In this document: piece by piece, positions 6,209 through 12,900 of the stretch
Numbering within the stretch: position 1 is the stretch's first letter
Layout: each line of letters opens with the position of its first letter
DNA from: a bacterium
GTDB lineage: Bacteria; Patescibacteriota; Patescibacteriia; Buchananbacterales; UBA6539
NCBI GenBank assembly: GCA_023246815.1
Contig: JAHFHR010000015.1
Span: 1-13,313, forward strand
Direction of reading: 5' to 3'
Length of the DNA: 13,313 bases
Notes under the pieces: model-generated
Databases searched by the model: none
Seen by the model: the letters and a program-made list of their open reading frames with translations, nothing else
What the model was told of the DNA's origin: nothing
Program-made: the position numbers and the translations under genes

Positions 6209-6234
6209 GTACAACAATTTTTTAATTTTGTCAA
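6206..6234 (-). promoter_or_regulatory. Promoter of the 5831-6145 gene, overlapping the preceding terminator
   Basis: Minus strand: perfect -35 TTGACA (6229-6234), 17-base spacer, -10 TACAAA (6206-6211, 4/6). The start site would be near 6199, inside the loop of the terminator hairpin, so new transcripts lack the hairpin's 5' arm. Confidence 0.6.
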
Positions 6235-6245
6235 TCCTGACTGTT

Positions 6246-6614
6246 CTACATCATCTGTTTAATTTTTTCTACCACCTGATCAAGACGCCAGTCAGTTTTT
6301 ACTAAATATTCGCGTCCGCCCGCGGCTAAAATTTTACTGATGGAAATTGGATCACTCATATTAGTCAGCACCAGTACCGGAATCCCAGCGGTTTTTTTGT
6401 TGGCCTTGAGCTCAACCAGTACTTCATCGCCGTGCTTATGTGGTAAATCAAAATCAAGCACAATCACGTCGGGCATCAATACTTCAGCTTCAGTTGCCGC
6501 TTTTTCACCGGTCGTCAAGCGCGTTACGGTATACCCGTCGCCAAGTGCTTCAGTAAGATTGTGCACCACCGCATCATCGTCTTCAATAATGAGTAGTGTC
6601 TGTTTCGCGCCCAT
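6246..6614 (-). CDS. Receiver-only response regulator (CheY-like)
   Basis: A 122-residue phosphoacceptor domain with no output domain. Visible sites: acidic metal-binding residues in EDDD (11-14), phospho-acceptor Asp54 in VIVLDFDLP, switch Thr84 in VLVLTN, and conserved Lys106 in YLVKTDW. It should be phosphorylated by a histidine kinase and act through protein contacts, but no kinase or target is encoded here. Its ATG follows the tyrS stop codon after one base (TAA-t-ATG), so translation is probably coupled to tyrS; it has no independent SD. Single-domain receivers of this kind are common in CPR genomes, as I recall. What signal links it to a tRNA synthetase operon is not evident; the link may be merely co-expression. 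Confidence 0.88.
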   Translation of the reverse strand: MGAKQTLLIIEDDDAVVHNLTEALGDGYTVTRLTTGEKAATEAEVLMPDVIVLDFDLPHKHGDEVLVELKANKKTAGIPVLVLTNMSDPISISKILAAGGREYLVKTDWRLDQVVEKIKQMM

Positions 6615-6615
6615 A

Positions 6616-7803
6616 TTACTTCACAATTTTTACAAAATGGCGCTTGCCTTTTTGAATGACAATACCATCTTTATCAACCGAGTCAAGAATAAAAGTATCA
6701 TCCTCCAGCTTGTGCTGATCAACGCGGATCGCACCTTGCGCAATCAATCGTCGTGCTTCTGATTTTGAAGCTGCAAGCTTTGTTTCCACTAGCACGTCAA
6801 TGATATTTTTAGCCTTAATTTTAATTTCTGTAATATCATCAGGGTTAAGACCCTCGTTAAACACTTGGGCAAACTGCTGTTCGGCATGGCGCGCTGCTTT
6901 TTCACCATGGTAGATGGTAACAATCGCTTGTGCTAACTGCATTTTGTATGATTTAGGATTATCATTAGCCGCCAGCCCAGCAACCACCCGCTGTACCTGA
7001 TCCATTGGAACGGTAGTAGCGATTTCAAAACCGGTAACAATCAAATTGTCCGGCCAACTCATCACCTTACCGTACATTTCTTCCGGTGTATCATCAAGAT
7101 TCACCATATTACCCTCGGTCTTGCCCATTTTTTTACCTGACGGATCAACCAGCAGTTTGGTGGCAAGTACAAACTTTTCTTTGTCTTTCATCTTTTTCAT
7201 CAGTGTACGGCCAGTCAGCATGTTAAATGTCTGGTCATTACCGCCAAGCTCAAGATCAACATTAAGTGCTACACAGTCATACCCGACCAGCGCGGGGTAC
7301 AACAGCTCATGGGCGAATACTTCATGTCCTGTTTTAAGACGCTGCTGAAACATATCACGCTCAAGTAAACGTGAAGCGGTAAAATGGGACATCAGTTCAA
7401 TCACGTCAGCCAGTTTCATTTTGGCCAACCAGCGTGAGTTGTAATCAAACTTAGTTTTCTTTAAATTTAATACCTTGGCGATCAACTTTTTATAATCCTT
7501 GGCATTACGCAACACCTCTTTTCTAGTTAGTGGTTTACGTGCACCGCTCTTGCCAGTAGGATCTCCAACCATCGCTGTAAAATCACCAATCAATATAATA
7601 ACTTCGTGACCAAGCTCCTGAAACTGGCGAAGTTTGTTAAGCGCCACACCGTGACCGACATGAAGCTTACCAGTAGGATCAATACCCCAGTACATTTTCA
7701 ATTTTTTGTTGGACTGCAACACTTTTTCAAGCACCGCTGAGCTGGGGTAGATATTTTCTACGCCCCGAGTGAGTACTTCTTTAATTTTTTCTGCTTTATC
7801 CAT
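6616..7803 (-). CDS. tyrS: Tyrosine--tRNA ligase
   Basis: Charges tRNA-Tyr with tyrosine in the cytosol; class I synthetase. From ATG 7803 it has 395 residues. Signatures: YWGIDPTGKLHVGH with the HIGH-type motif HVGH at 48-51, GGNDQTFN (about 187-194) in the binding pocket region, KKMGKTEGN as the KMSKS loop (KMGKT at 225-229), and a C-terminal S4 RNA-binding domain (about 316-380, LVETKLAASKSEARRLIAQGAIRVD). An upstream in-frame TTG at 7809 would add only two residues; ATG 7803 is preferred. No clear SD precedes it. It follows valS by 46 bases and is followed after one base by the receiver gene, so the three probably form one transcription unit driven from the valS promoter and ended at 6184-6208. 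Confidence 0.95.
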   Translation of the reverse strand: MDKAEKIKEVLTRGVENIYPSSAVLEKVLQSNKKLKMYWGIDPTGKLHVGHGVALNKLRQFQELGHEVIILIGDFTAMVGDPTGKSGARKPLTRKEVLRNAKDYKKLIAKVLNLKKTKFDYNSRWLAKMKLADVIELMSHFTASRLLERDMFQQRLKTGHEVFAHELLYPALVGYDCVALNVDLELGGNDQTFNMLTGRTLMKKMKDKEKFVLATKLLVDPSGKKMGKTEGNMVNLDDTPEEMYGKVMSWPDNLIVTGFEIATTVPMDQVQRVVAGLAANDNPKSYKMQLAQAIVTIYHGEKAARHAEQQFAQVFNEGLNPDDITEIKIKAKNIIDVLVETKLAASKSEARRLIAQGAIRVDQHKLEDDTFILDSVDKDGIVIQKGKRHFVKIVK

Positions 7804-7849
7804 ACACAATTGTCACTCTTCAGTCGCCTCAGGATGACATTTAATAATG

Positions 7850-10453
7850 TTACTGTAAACTAGCCAGCTGTTGTTTAATTTTTTCTAAAAGATCCTGATG
7901 CTCAATCAACTTTACTTTTTCATTGTCCACAATGTCTTTAGGTGCGCGTTCCAAAAATCGTTGATTCTCAAGTTTAGCCGCTAGATGCTGCACAAACTGT
8001 TCAACGCGAACGGCTTCCTTCTCTAATCGCGCCACTTCCGCTGCTATATCCATCATACCAGAAACTGGTAGATAAAGCTGGGTCTCGGCAGCAATCACGG
8101 ACAAGCTCTCTTTTGGTTTTGCGCCGGACGCCGCGACCTTAAGCTGATTAAGCCGTGCTAAAGCGCTAATCACCGCTGCCTGCTCCTCGATCAGCTTTGC
8201 TTTTTTAGGAGCAATGACCAGTGCGTCCAATTTTTGTGCTGGCGGAATCTTGGCTTGCGCGCGGATATTGCGCACACCAACGATCAAATCTTGAACCAAC
8301 GCAAAATCACGCTGGGCCTTGACGTCAACTTTTCCCTGAATCTCTGGCCACGGTTGAATCATGAGCAATTCAGCAGTGCCCAATTTTTTCCAAATCTCTT
8401 CAGTCACAAACGGTGTGTACGGGTGCCAGAGCTTGAGGAGTGTTTGCAAAATGTACAACAAGATAGCATCTTTATCTTTTTCAATCTTGGCAATCTCAAC
8501 ATACCAATCAGCCAATTTGTTCCAGGTGAACTCATACACTTTCTCACCAACCACAGAAAGGTTGTATTTTTCAATGTTGTTCGTCGCGGCTTCAATGAGT
8601 ATATTAAGCTCAGACAAAATCCAAGCGTCAGCTAGCGTTTTTGGTTTAGGTTGTTTTTCAACTAGTTTGACCTCAGCCACATTCATTAAAATGTAGCGTG
8701 AAATATTCCAAAGCTTATTAACGAAGTTACGGTAACCGGCAACCTTGGCCTCGGACATATTCATGTCGTTGCCCGGCGTACTGCCAATCAGCAGCGACAA
8801 CCGTGTTGCATCAGCACCATAGCTTTTGATGGTATCAAGAGGATCAATACTATTGCCCAACGACTTACTCATTTTTTTGCCCTGTTCGTCACGTACGAGG
8901 CCGTGGAGATAGACGGTTTTGAAAGGCACTGCTTCTAGTAAGTACGTTGACATGATAATCATCCGAGCAACCCAAAAGAAAATAATATCATATCCCGTTT
9001 CCATTAAATTGGTCGGATGAAATGTCTTTAAGTCTTGAGTCTTTTGGGGCCACCCCAGTGTTGAAAACGTCCATAATCCGGAGCTGAACCAGGTATCAAG
9101 AGTGTCCGGATCCTGTTCCCAACCATCACCTTTCGGCAACTCTCCCCCAACATGCATCTGTTTCTCCCGATAATACACGGGAATACGATGGCCATACCAA
9201 ATCTGCCGTGAGATGCACCAGTCACGCAAATTTTCCAACCAGTGAAAATAAATTTTTTCAAACCGTCCCGGCAAAATGGTAATGTCCCCCTGCTTCACGA
9301 CTTCAAGTGAACGCTCACGTAATGTTTTGCCGCCAAATTTTTTCACCGGTGTATTCACGCTCACAAACCACTGCTCCTTAATCTGTGGCTCAATCACGCC
9401 CTCGCCACGCGAGTTAATCGCCACCCGGTGACTGTAGTCATTATCAATACGCGTTACCAACCCTTTTTGCTTTAATTTTTCAACAATTTTAACACGTGCT
9501 TCAAAAATTGATTCACCGGCAAATTCCCTGGCAATCGGCAACAGCTTTCCGTCAAAACCAATGATCTGTTCTTTATCAAGATGATGACGCTCGGCAATTT
9601 CAAAGTCAGTGGCATCGTGCCACGGCGTGATAGTCATCACGCCAGTGCCGAACTCCATATCAACGGCTTTGTCCTTAATCACCGTGGCGGTGATGGTGCC
9701 ATTAATCCATTCCAGTTCAAGTTGTTGGCCATGAGCGTAGCCTTGATAGCGCGTATCATCAGGATGCATCACCACGTATTTGTCGCCAAATTTTGTTTCC
9801 GGTCGGGCCGTACCAATCTCAAACGGACCATACTGAAAATAGTAAAAAGGACTGCGCTGGTCTAGATATTCAAGTTCATCATCCGAGACCGTTGTTTGGA
9901 GTTGCGGGTCCCAATTGACGATACGGTGGCCACGATAAATCAAATCATCTTCATACATTTGCTTAAACGCCTCATTCACTGCAAGACTGACATCAGCATC
10001 AAGGGTAAAACGTTCACGTGACCAGTCACAGCTTGAACCCATTTTCTTTACCTGATTTTTAATAGTGTTTCGTGACTGTGCAACGTACGCTTCAACGCGC
10101 TGCAAAAACTGTTCACGACCGAGATCGTGTTTAGTTTTGTGCTCCTGTTCTTTAAGTAAGCTCTCGACTTTACTCTGAGTAGCAATGGCGGCATGGTCAG
10201 TGCCCGGTAACCACAAGGCTTTTTTGCCACGCATCCGAGCAAAACGAATCACCAAATCCTGAATAGCCAACATCACGGCGTGACCAATATGCAATACGCC
10301 GGTAGCATTGGGCGGTGGCATGGTAATTGAAAAAGCATCCGTCCGTTTTCCGGGCAGATTATCAGGATTGAAAAAACCAGATTGTTCCCACGTCTGGTAA
10401 ATGTCATCTTCCACCACTCCAGGTTCGTAGGCTTTGGGGATGTCTTGCTTCAT
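7850..10453 (-). CDS. valS: Valine--tRNA ligase
   Basis: Charges tRNA-Val; class Ia synthetase, 867 residues, close to the usual bacterial length. Signatures: PPPNATGVLHIGH with HIGH at 55-58, LPGTDHAAIATQ shortly after, an editing (CP1) domain at about 200-340 opening with TARPETKFGDKYVVMHP, the KMSKS loop at 527-531 (GKKMSKSLGN), an anticodon-binding helical region from about 620, and a C-terminal coiled coil (about 800-867, ARLEKEAVRVEQFVQHL) that contacts tRNA in this family. The gene starts an operon with tyrS and the receiver gene. Its ATG lies six bases after a -10 box, implying a leaderless mRNA. The cognate tRNA-Val(GAC) is in the same window at 11951. No lesions seen. Confidence 0.97.
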   Translation of the reverse strand: MKQDIPKAYEPGVVEDDIYQTWEQSGFFNPDNLPGKRTDAFSITMPPPNATGVLHIGHAVMLAIQDLVIRFARMRGKKALWLPGTDHAAIATQSKVESLLKEQEHKTKHDLGREQFLQRVEAYVAQSRNTIKNQVKKMGSSCDWSRERFTLDADVSLAVNEAFKQMYEDDLIYRGHRIVNWDPQLQTTVSDDELEYLDQRSPFYYFQYGPFEIGTARPETKFGDKYVVMHPDDTRYQGYAHGQQLELEWINGTITATVIKDKAVDMEFGTGVMTITPWHDATDFEIAERHHLDKEQIIGFDGKLLPIAREFAGESIFEARVKIVEKLKQKGLVTRIDNDYSHRVAINSRGEGVIEPQIKEQWFVSVNTPVKKFGGKTLRERSLEVVKQGDITILPGRFEKIYFHWLENLRDWCISRQIWYGHRIPVYYREKQMHVGGELPKGDGWEQDPDTLDTWFSSGLWTFSTLGWPQKTQDLKTFHPTNLMETGYDIIFFWVARMIIMSTYLLEAVPFKTVYLHGLVRDEQGKKMSKSLGNSIDPLDTIKSYGADATRLSLLIGSTPGNDMNMSEAKVAGYRNFVNKLWNISRYILMNVAEVKLVEKQPKPKTLADAWILSELNILIEAATNNIEKYNLSVVGEKVYEFTWNKLADWYVEIAKIEKDKDAILLYILQTLLKLWHPYTPFVTEEIWKKLGTAELLMIQPWPEIQGKVDVKAQRDFALVQDLIVGVRNIRAQAKIPPAQKLDALVIAPKKAKLIEEQAAVISALARLNQLKVAASGAKPKESLSVIAAETQLYLPVSGMMDIAAEVARLEKEAVRVEQFVQHLAAKLENQRFLERAPKDIVDNEKVKLIEHQDLLEKIKQQLASLQ

Positions 10454-10459
10454 ACCCTT

Positions 10460-10488
10460 ATTTTAGCTATTTTTCAAGGTTTTTTCAA
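10460..10488 (-). promoter_or_regulatory. valS operon promoter (leaderless mRNA predicted)
   Basis: Minus strand: -35 TTGAAA (10483-10488, 5/6), 17-base spacer, -10 TAAAAT (10460-10465, 5/6), then exactly six bases to ATG 10453. The predicted start site coincides with the first base of the coding sequence. Confidence 0.7.
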
Positions 10489-10515
10489 GGGTTCATTCCG
10501 TGTTTATGTCAGTGC

Positions 10516-10544
10516 TTGACATATTCGGGCACAGTCAGTAAGAT
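10516..10544 (+). promoter_or_regulatory. Promoter of the DHH-family gene
   Basis: -35 TTGACA (10516-10521, perfect), 17-base spacer, -10 TAAGAT (10539-10544, 4/6). Start site near 10551, about 23 bases before ATG 10574. It is divergent from the valS promoter, with 27 bases between the two -35 boxes. Confidence 0.65.
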
Positions 10545-10573
10545 AACCTATCCATTTGGATTTTATCAGTACT

Positions 10574-11710
10574 ATGGCCCTCACTGAAGCTGAACAAGTA
10601 CAACAAGCGCTTGGAAGCGCACGCAACATCCTCCTGACCATCCCTAAAGATTTCACGGTTGATGCTGTAGCCTCTGCACTGGGGCTTTATTTAATTCTCA
10701 AAAGACAAGGAAAAGCCGTAGACGTGGTGTGTGATGGTTTTATACTGCCCGAATCACTGCACTTTCTCTCTGAAAGCAAAGTCATTCAACCACAGCTAAC
10801 AAACGTCCAAAAATTTGTCATCAGCGTGGACGATGGTGACCGCATCCAAGACTTTAGCTACTCTATTGAAAACAACAAACTCAATATCTATATCACCCCC
10901 AAAGAAGGCTCGTTTGAATCCTCACAGGTCAAAACACACGGATCAGATTACCGCTATGATGTCATCGTAACGCTTGATGCGCCTGACCTAGGGTCATTGG
11001 GCGATGTCTATCTCAAGCATACTGATTTTTTTGACACTACTTCAATCATCAACATTGACCATAAACCCGAAAATGAGCATTATGGCCAAATCAACATCAT
11101 TAATATCAATGATGCGGCCACTGCCGGCGTGCTCTACCGACTAATTAACACCATTGACATCGCCGTGCTTGATGAACAGGTCGCCACCTGCTTACTCACG
11201 GGCCTGATTGCTAAAACAAAAAGTTTTAAAACACCAAACGTCTCGCCACAGACACTGAAGCTGGCGAGCGCGCTGCTTGAAGCCGGAGCTAATAAAGACG
11301 CAATCATTAAAAGCCTCTACCGCAGCAGAAACATACCAACCATTAATCTATGGGGACGAGTACTGTCAAAACTCAAAAGTAAGAATGGCAATATGATTGT
11401 CTGGTCAGTGCTTTCAGACAATGATTTCGTAGAAACACAATCAACTGAAGCGGACTTACCCGATGTTATTGATGAACTCCTAGCGCTCGTACCAGGAGTT
11501 GAAGCAGCGGTGCTCATCTACCAACTCGGCGGAAAGAATCGCGTGGCCGTGCACGCCGCCAAACCGCACAATGCGCTTTATCTGAGCAACAAATTCAAAC
11601 CAACCGGAACGAAAGAGTTCGCGCGCTTCACCGTTGAGAGCGGGACATTGCTTGATACTGAAACATCAGTCATTGAACATATTACCAGTCGCCTTGGACA
11701 AACTCAGTAG
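10574..11710 (+). CDS. DHH family phosphoesterase-like protein (NrnA-related, degenerate motifs)
   Basis: 378 residues from ATG 10574. Overall order matches DHH/DHHA1 phosphoesterases, which cleave small oligoribonucleotides, cyclic dinucleotide products or pAp: an N-terminal DFTVDAVASALGLYLILKRQGK (about 26-47) in place of the usual HxxPDxDxxxS block, DAPDLGSLG (135-143), NIDHKPENEHYGQINI (160-175) as the DHH block, AATAGVLYRL (181-190), and a C-terminal DHHA1-like region around GGKNRVAVHAAK. Two hallmark His residues are absent: the first-motif His, and the second His of DHH, here Lys164 (DHK). Activity may be altered or lost. A TTG at 10556 lies just after the predicted transcription start; ATG 10574 fits better. 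The gene has its own promoter and its 3' end carries the -35 box of the tRNA promoter. Family assignment is good, substrate unknown. Confidence 0.8.
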   Translation: MALTEAEQVQQALGSARNILLTIPKDFTVDAVASALGLYLILKRQGKAVDVVCDGFILPESLHFLSESKVIQPQLTNVQKFVISVDDGDRIQDFSYSIENNKLNIYITPKEGSFESSQVKTHGSDYRYDVIVTLDAPDLGSLGDVYLKHTDFFDTTSIINIDHKPENEHYGQINIININDAATAGVLYRLINTIDIAVLDEQVATCLLTGLIAKTKSFKTPNVSPQTLKLASALLEAGANKDAIIKSLYRSRNIPTINLWGRVLSKLKSKNGNMIVWSVLSDNDFVETQSTEADLPDVIDELLALVPGVEAAVLIYQLGGKNRVAVHAAKPHNALYLSNKFKPTGTKEFARFTVESGTLLDTETSVIEHITSRLGQTQ

Positions 11711-11722
11711 GGCTGATATAAT
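11695..11722 (+). promoter_or_regulatory. tRNA operon promoter
   Basis: -35 TGGACA (11695-11700, 5/6), 16-base spacer, perfect -10 TATAAT (11717-11722) with an extended TG at 11714-11715. The start site is near 11729, 17 bases before the tRNA-like relic. The -35 box overlaps the last codons of the DHH gene. Confidence 0.7.
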
Positions 11723-11754
11723 AAAACAACTTTGTTTCACTACGTGCGTCCATA

Positions 11755-11774
11755 CCTGCCTGCCGGCAGGCAGG
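11755..11774. repeat. 20-bp perfect palindrome
   Basis: CCTGCCTGCC-GGCAGGCAGG is identical to its reverse complement over all 20 bases and is inserted without visible target loss in the tRNA relic. I recall this GC-rich palindrome from CPR assemblies, where its translation gives peptides such as LPAGRQAG; this is memory, not a search result. Confidence 0.75.
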
Positions 11775-11787
11775 GCTCAACGGGTTA

Positions 11788-11826
11788 CCCGCCCGCCACG
11801 GCTGCGCCGTAGGCGCGTCGGGCGGG
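11788..11826. repeat. 39-bp GC-rich palindromic element
   Basis: Outer arms CCCGCCCG (11788-11795) and CGGGCGGG (11819-11826) enclose a second hairpin, ACGGC (11798-11802) / GCCGT (11806-11810). It has the look of a miniature palindromic repeat and splits the D loop from the 3' D-stem strand of the tRNA relic. Confidence 0.7.
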
Positions 11827-11866
11827 GAGCACCACTCTCAAGACATAGGCGGTTTAGAAAAATTAA

Positions 11867-11940
11867 GCGTCCATAGCTCAACAGGTTAGAGCACCACTCT
11901 TATAAGGTGGCGGTTCCTGGTTCGAGTCCAGGTGGACGCA
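11867..11940 (+). tRNA. tRNA-Ile (anticodon UAU)
   Basis: Full cloverleaf: acceptor GCGTCCA (11867-11873) / TGGACGC (11933-11939) with discriminator A; D stem GCTC/GAGC; anticodon stem CCACT/GGTGG with loop CTTATAA, anticodon TAT at 11901-11903; T arm CCTGG-TTCGAGT-CCAGG. It would read the Ile codon AUA. The more common bacterial solution is a CAU anticodon modified to lysidine. The 3' CCA is not encoded, so the CCA-adding enzyme (gene at 12940) is needed. Confidence 0.93.
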
Positions 11941-11950
11941 CTTAAAATAG

Positions 11951-12027
11951 GGGCGTATAGCTCAGTTGGTTAGAGCGTTACATTGACATTGTAAAGGTCC
12001 GTGGTTCGAGTCCACGTACGCCCACCA
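11951..12027 (+). tRNA. tRNA-Val (anticodon GAC)
   Basis: Cloverleaf: acceptor GGGCGTA (11951-11957) / TACGCCC (12017-12023), discriminator A and an encoded CCA (12025-12027); D stem GCTC/GAGC; anticodon stem TTACA/TGTAA with loop TTGACAT (anticodon GAC); T arm CGTGG-TTCGAGT-CCACG. It lies ten bases after tRNA-Ile and shares its transcript. Reads GUC and GUU; substrate of the valS product encoded nearby. Confidence 0.95.
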
Positions 12028-12056
12028 AAAACACTCAACTGCGGTTGGGTGTTTTT
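12027..12056 (+). terminator. Terminator of the tRNA operon
   Basis: Nine-pair stem ACACTCAAC (12031-12039) / GTTGGGTGT (12044-12052), one T.G pair, loop TGCG, T5 at 12052-12056. It begins immediately after the CCA of tRNA-Val. Confidence 0.88.
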
Positions 12057-12059
12057 GTT

Positions 12060-12093
12060 TAAAAAAAAGAGGGACTGCATTTTCACAGTCCCT
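12060..12093 (-). terminator. Terminator of the 12176-12574 gene
   Basis: Stem AGGGACTG (12070-12077) / CAGTCCCT (12086-12093), with a T8 tract on the minus strand (A8 at 12061-12068). It is 82 bases past the stop codon and faces the tRNA operon terminator. Confidence 0.8.
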
Positions 12094-12175
12094 ACAAAAA
12101 ATCACGTAGATGCTCGAGTTCGCCGAGTTTCTTCAGAGCCCCTTAACACAGACACTAGTGTAGAAAAACGAGTAG

Positions 12176-12574
12176 CTACACAACTGTAAGTGAGACGCCA
12201 TGGGCAGCCATCGCATTTCTCACTGCTGCGGGACTAAGAGTCGTAACGGCAGGAAGCCGCAGAGGCTTGATGTCTTGTGCGACTAATAATGTATCGAGGG
12301 ATTCCCAGGTTTGAGGTGCACCCCAGATGAATCGGCCCTCGAACTTAGCCGTAAACAGCGCTGCCACAAAGTCTGCCCATTGGTCGTTGGTCCGAAATGC
12401 AACGCCGGCAAGCACGGGCTTATCTACTGCCTCCACATGGCTCTTGAGCGGGGCTACTACCTCTGCATGAGGCAGATTGATCAAAAAAATACTTCGGCCA
12501 AGATCTCGCAGCGTTACTCGAGCGTCTCGGAAGAGTTCGACTAGCACTGGTGCTGTAATGAACAAGTACTGCAT
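12176..12574 (-). CDS. Hypothetical protein, 132 residues
   Basis: I do not recognise this protein. It begins MQYLFITAPVLVELF, has a mixed helix/strand composition, aromatic-rich centre (TNDQWADFVAALFTAKFEGRFIWGAPQTWESL) and ends LSPAAVRNAMAAHGVSLTVV. The N-terminus is moderately hydrophobic but has no positive cluster, so it is probably cytosolic. A TTG at 12598 would lengthen it by eight residues but encloses the SD. AGGAGG at 12584-12589, nine bases before ATG 12574, decides the start. It is a complete monocistronic unit: near-consensus promoter at 12619-12647 and terminator at 12060-12093. GC is high (36/60 in 12361-12420), like the acyl-CoA pair. Function unknown. Confidence 0.7.
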   Translation of the reverse strand: MQYLFITAPVLVELFRDARVTLRDLGRSIFLINLPHAEVVAPLKSHVEAVDKPVLAGVAFRTNDQWADFVAALFTAKFEGRFIWGAPQTWESLDTLLVAQDIKPLRLPAVTTLSPAAVRNAMAAHGVSLTVV

Positions 12575-12618
12575 GGCTTTTTTCCTCCTGGTTGCCAATG
12601 GTATGTGTGGTACCGTGT

Positions 12619-12647
12619 ATAATAGTGACGAATCACAATTTAGTCAA
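12619..12647 (-). promoter_or_regulatory. Promoter of the 12176-12574 gene
   Basis: Minus strand: -35 TTGACT (12642-12647, 5/6), 17-base spacer, -10 TATTAT (12619-12624, 5/6). Start site near 12612, leaving a leader of about 37 bases that contains the SD. Confidence 0.75.
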
Positions 12648-12652
12648 CCAAT

Positions 12653-12686
12653 AAAAAGGTCGCGCACCAAACTCGCGTGCGCGACC
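12653..12686 (-). terminator. Terminator of the 47-residue basic peptide gene
   Basis: Perfect ten-pair stem GGTCGCGCAC (12658-12667) / GTGCGCGACC (12677-12686), nine-base loop, T5 on the minus strand (A5 at 12653-12657). It lies 28 bases past the stop codon at 12715 and five bases before the next promoter's -35 box. Confidence 0.85.
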
Positions 12687-12714
12687 AAAAACGATTGCAA
12701 TTTGCGAGGTCTAC

Positions 12715-12858
12715 TTACGACCTTTGCTGCCCTCTCCGTTCCCTCCCACGGCGCCCTTTCCTTTTCTTCTTCGTAGTATCTTGTCCGCAATTGCTGCCAG
12801 GACCTCGATACTGCAGGTTTGTTGCACAATGACCCTTCACGTGTCCGCGTCTTGCCAT
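12715..12858 (-). CDS. Hypothetical 47-residue highly basic protein
   Basis: Too short for ordinary gene calling but fully equipped: AGGAGG (12865-12870) seven bases before ATG 12858, a consensus TATAAT upstream, and a strong terminator downstream. The product begins MARRGHVKGHC, has two Cys (11 and 24), and ends in a Lys/Arg tail KKKRKGRRGRERRGQQRS. Fifteen of 47 residues are Lys or Arg against two acidic ones, so it should bind RNA, DNA or another polyanion; the tail recalls ribosomal-protein extensions or histone-like tails, but I recognise no family. A longer frame covering 12644-12919 on the same strand in another phase has no ribosome binding site and runs through the terminator, so I prefer this one. 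Confidence 0.6.
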   Translation of the reverse strand: MARRGHVKGHCATNLQYRGPGSNCGQDTTKKKRKGRRGRERRGQQRS

Positions 12859-12875
12859 GATCAATCCTCCTAAAG

Positions 12876-12900
12876 TTGGCAATACTAATTATAATGCCAA
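12876..12900. promoter_or_regulatory. Inverted repeat, candidate operator of the basic peptide gene
   Basis: TTGGCA (12876-12881), 13 bases, TGCCAA (12895-12900): a perfect dyad that brackets the TATAAT box (12888-12893, minus strand). Its position over the -10 region suits repression. No matching regulator is in the window. Confidence 0.4.

Larger units (their letters stand above)
11746..11854 (+). pseudogene. tRNA pseudogene interrupted by two palindromic elements and lacking its 3' part
   Basis: Removing the palindromes at 11755-11774 and 11788-11826 leaves a sequence that matches the intact tRNA-Ile at 11867 at 33 of its first 34 bases (GCGTCCATA, GCTCAAC, GGTTA, GAGCACCACTCT). The first insertion sits between tRNA bases 9 and 10, the second exactly before the 3' strand of the D stem. 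After the anticodon loop (CTCAAGA) the anticodon stem no longer pairs, and the T arm and acceptor 3' strand are absent: the text runs through GCGGTTT into an A-rich spacer. It occupies the first position after the tRNA promoter, so it was probably the leading gene of the tRNA operon or a duplicate of tRNA-Ile. Confidence 0.65.

Noticed and set aside
7811..7841. Sequence resembling the widespread GTCATCCTGAG dispersed repeat, between valS and tyrS
   Set aside because: Only one copy is visible, the inverted-repeat match is imperfect, and the resemblance rests on memory; not enough to call a repeat.
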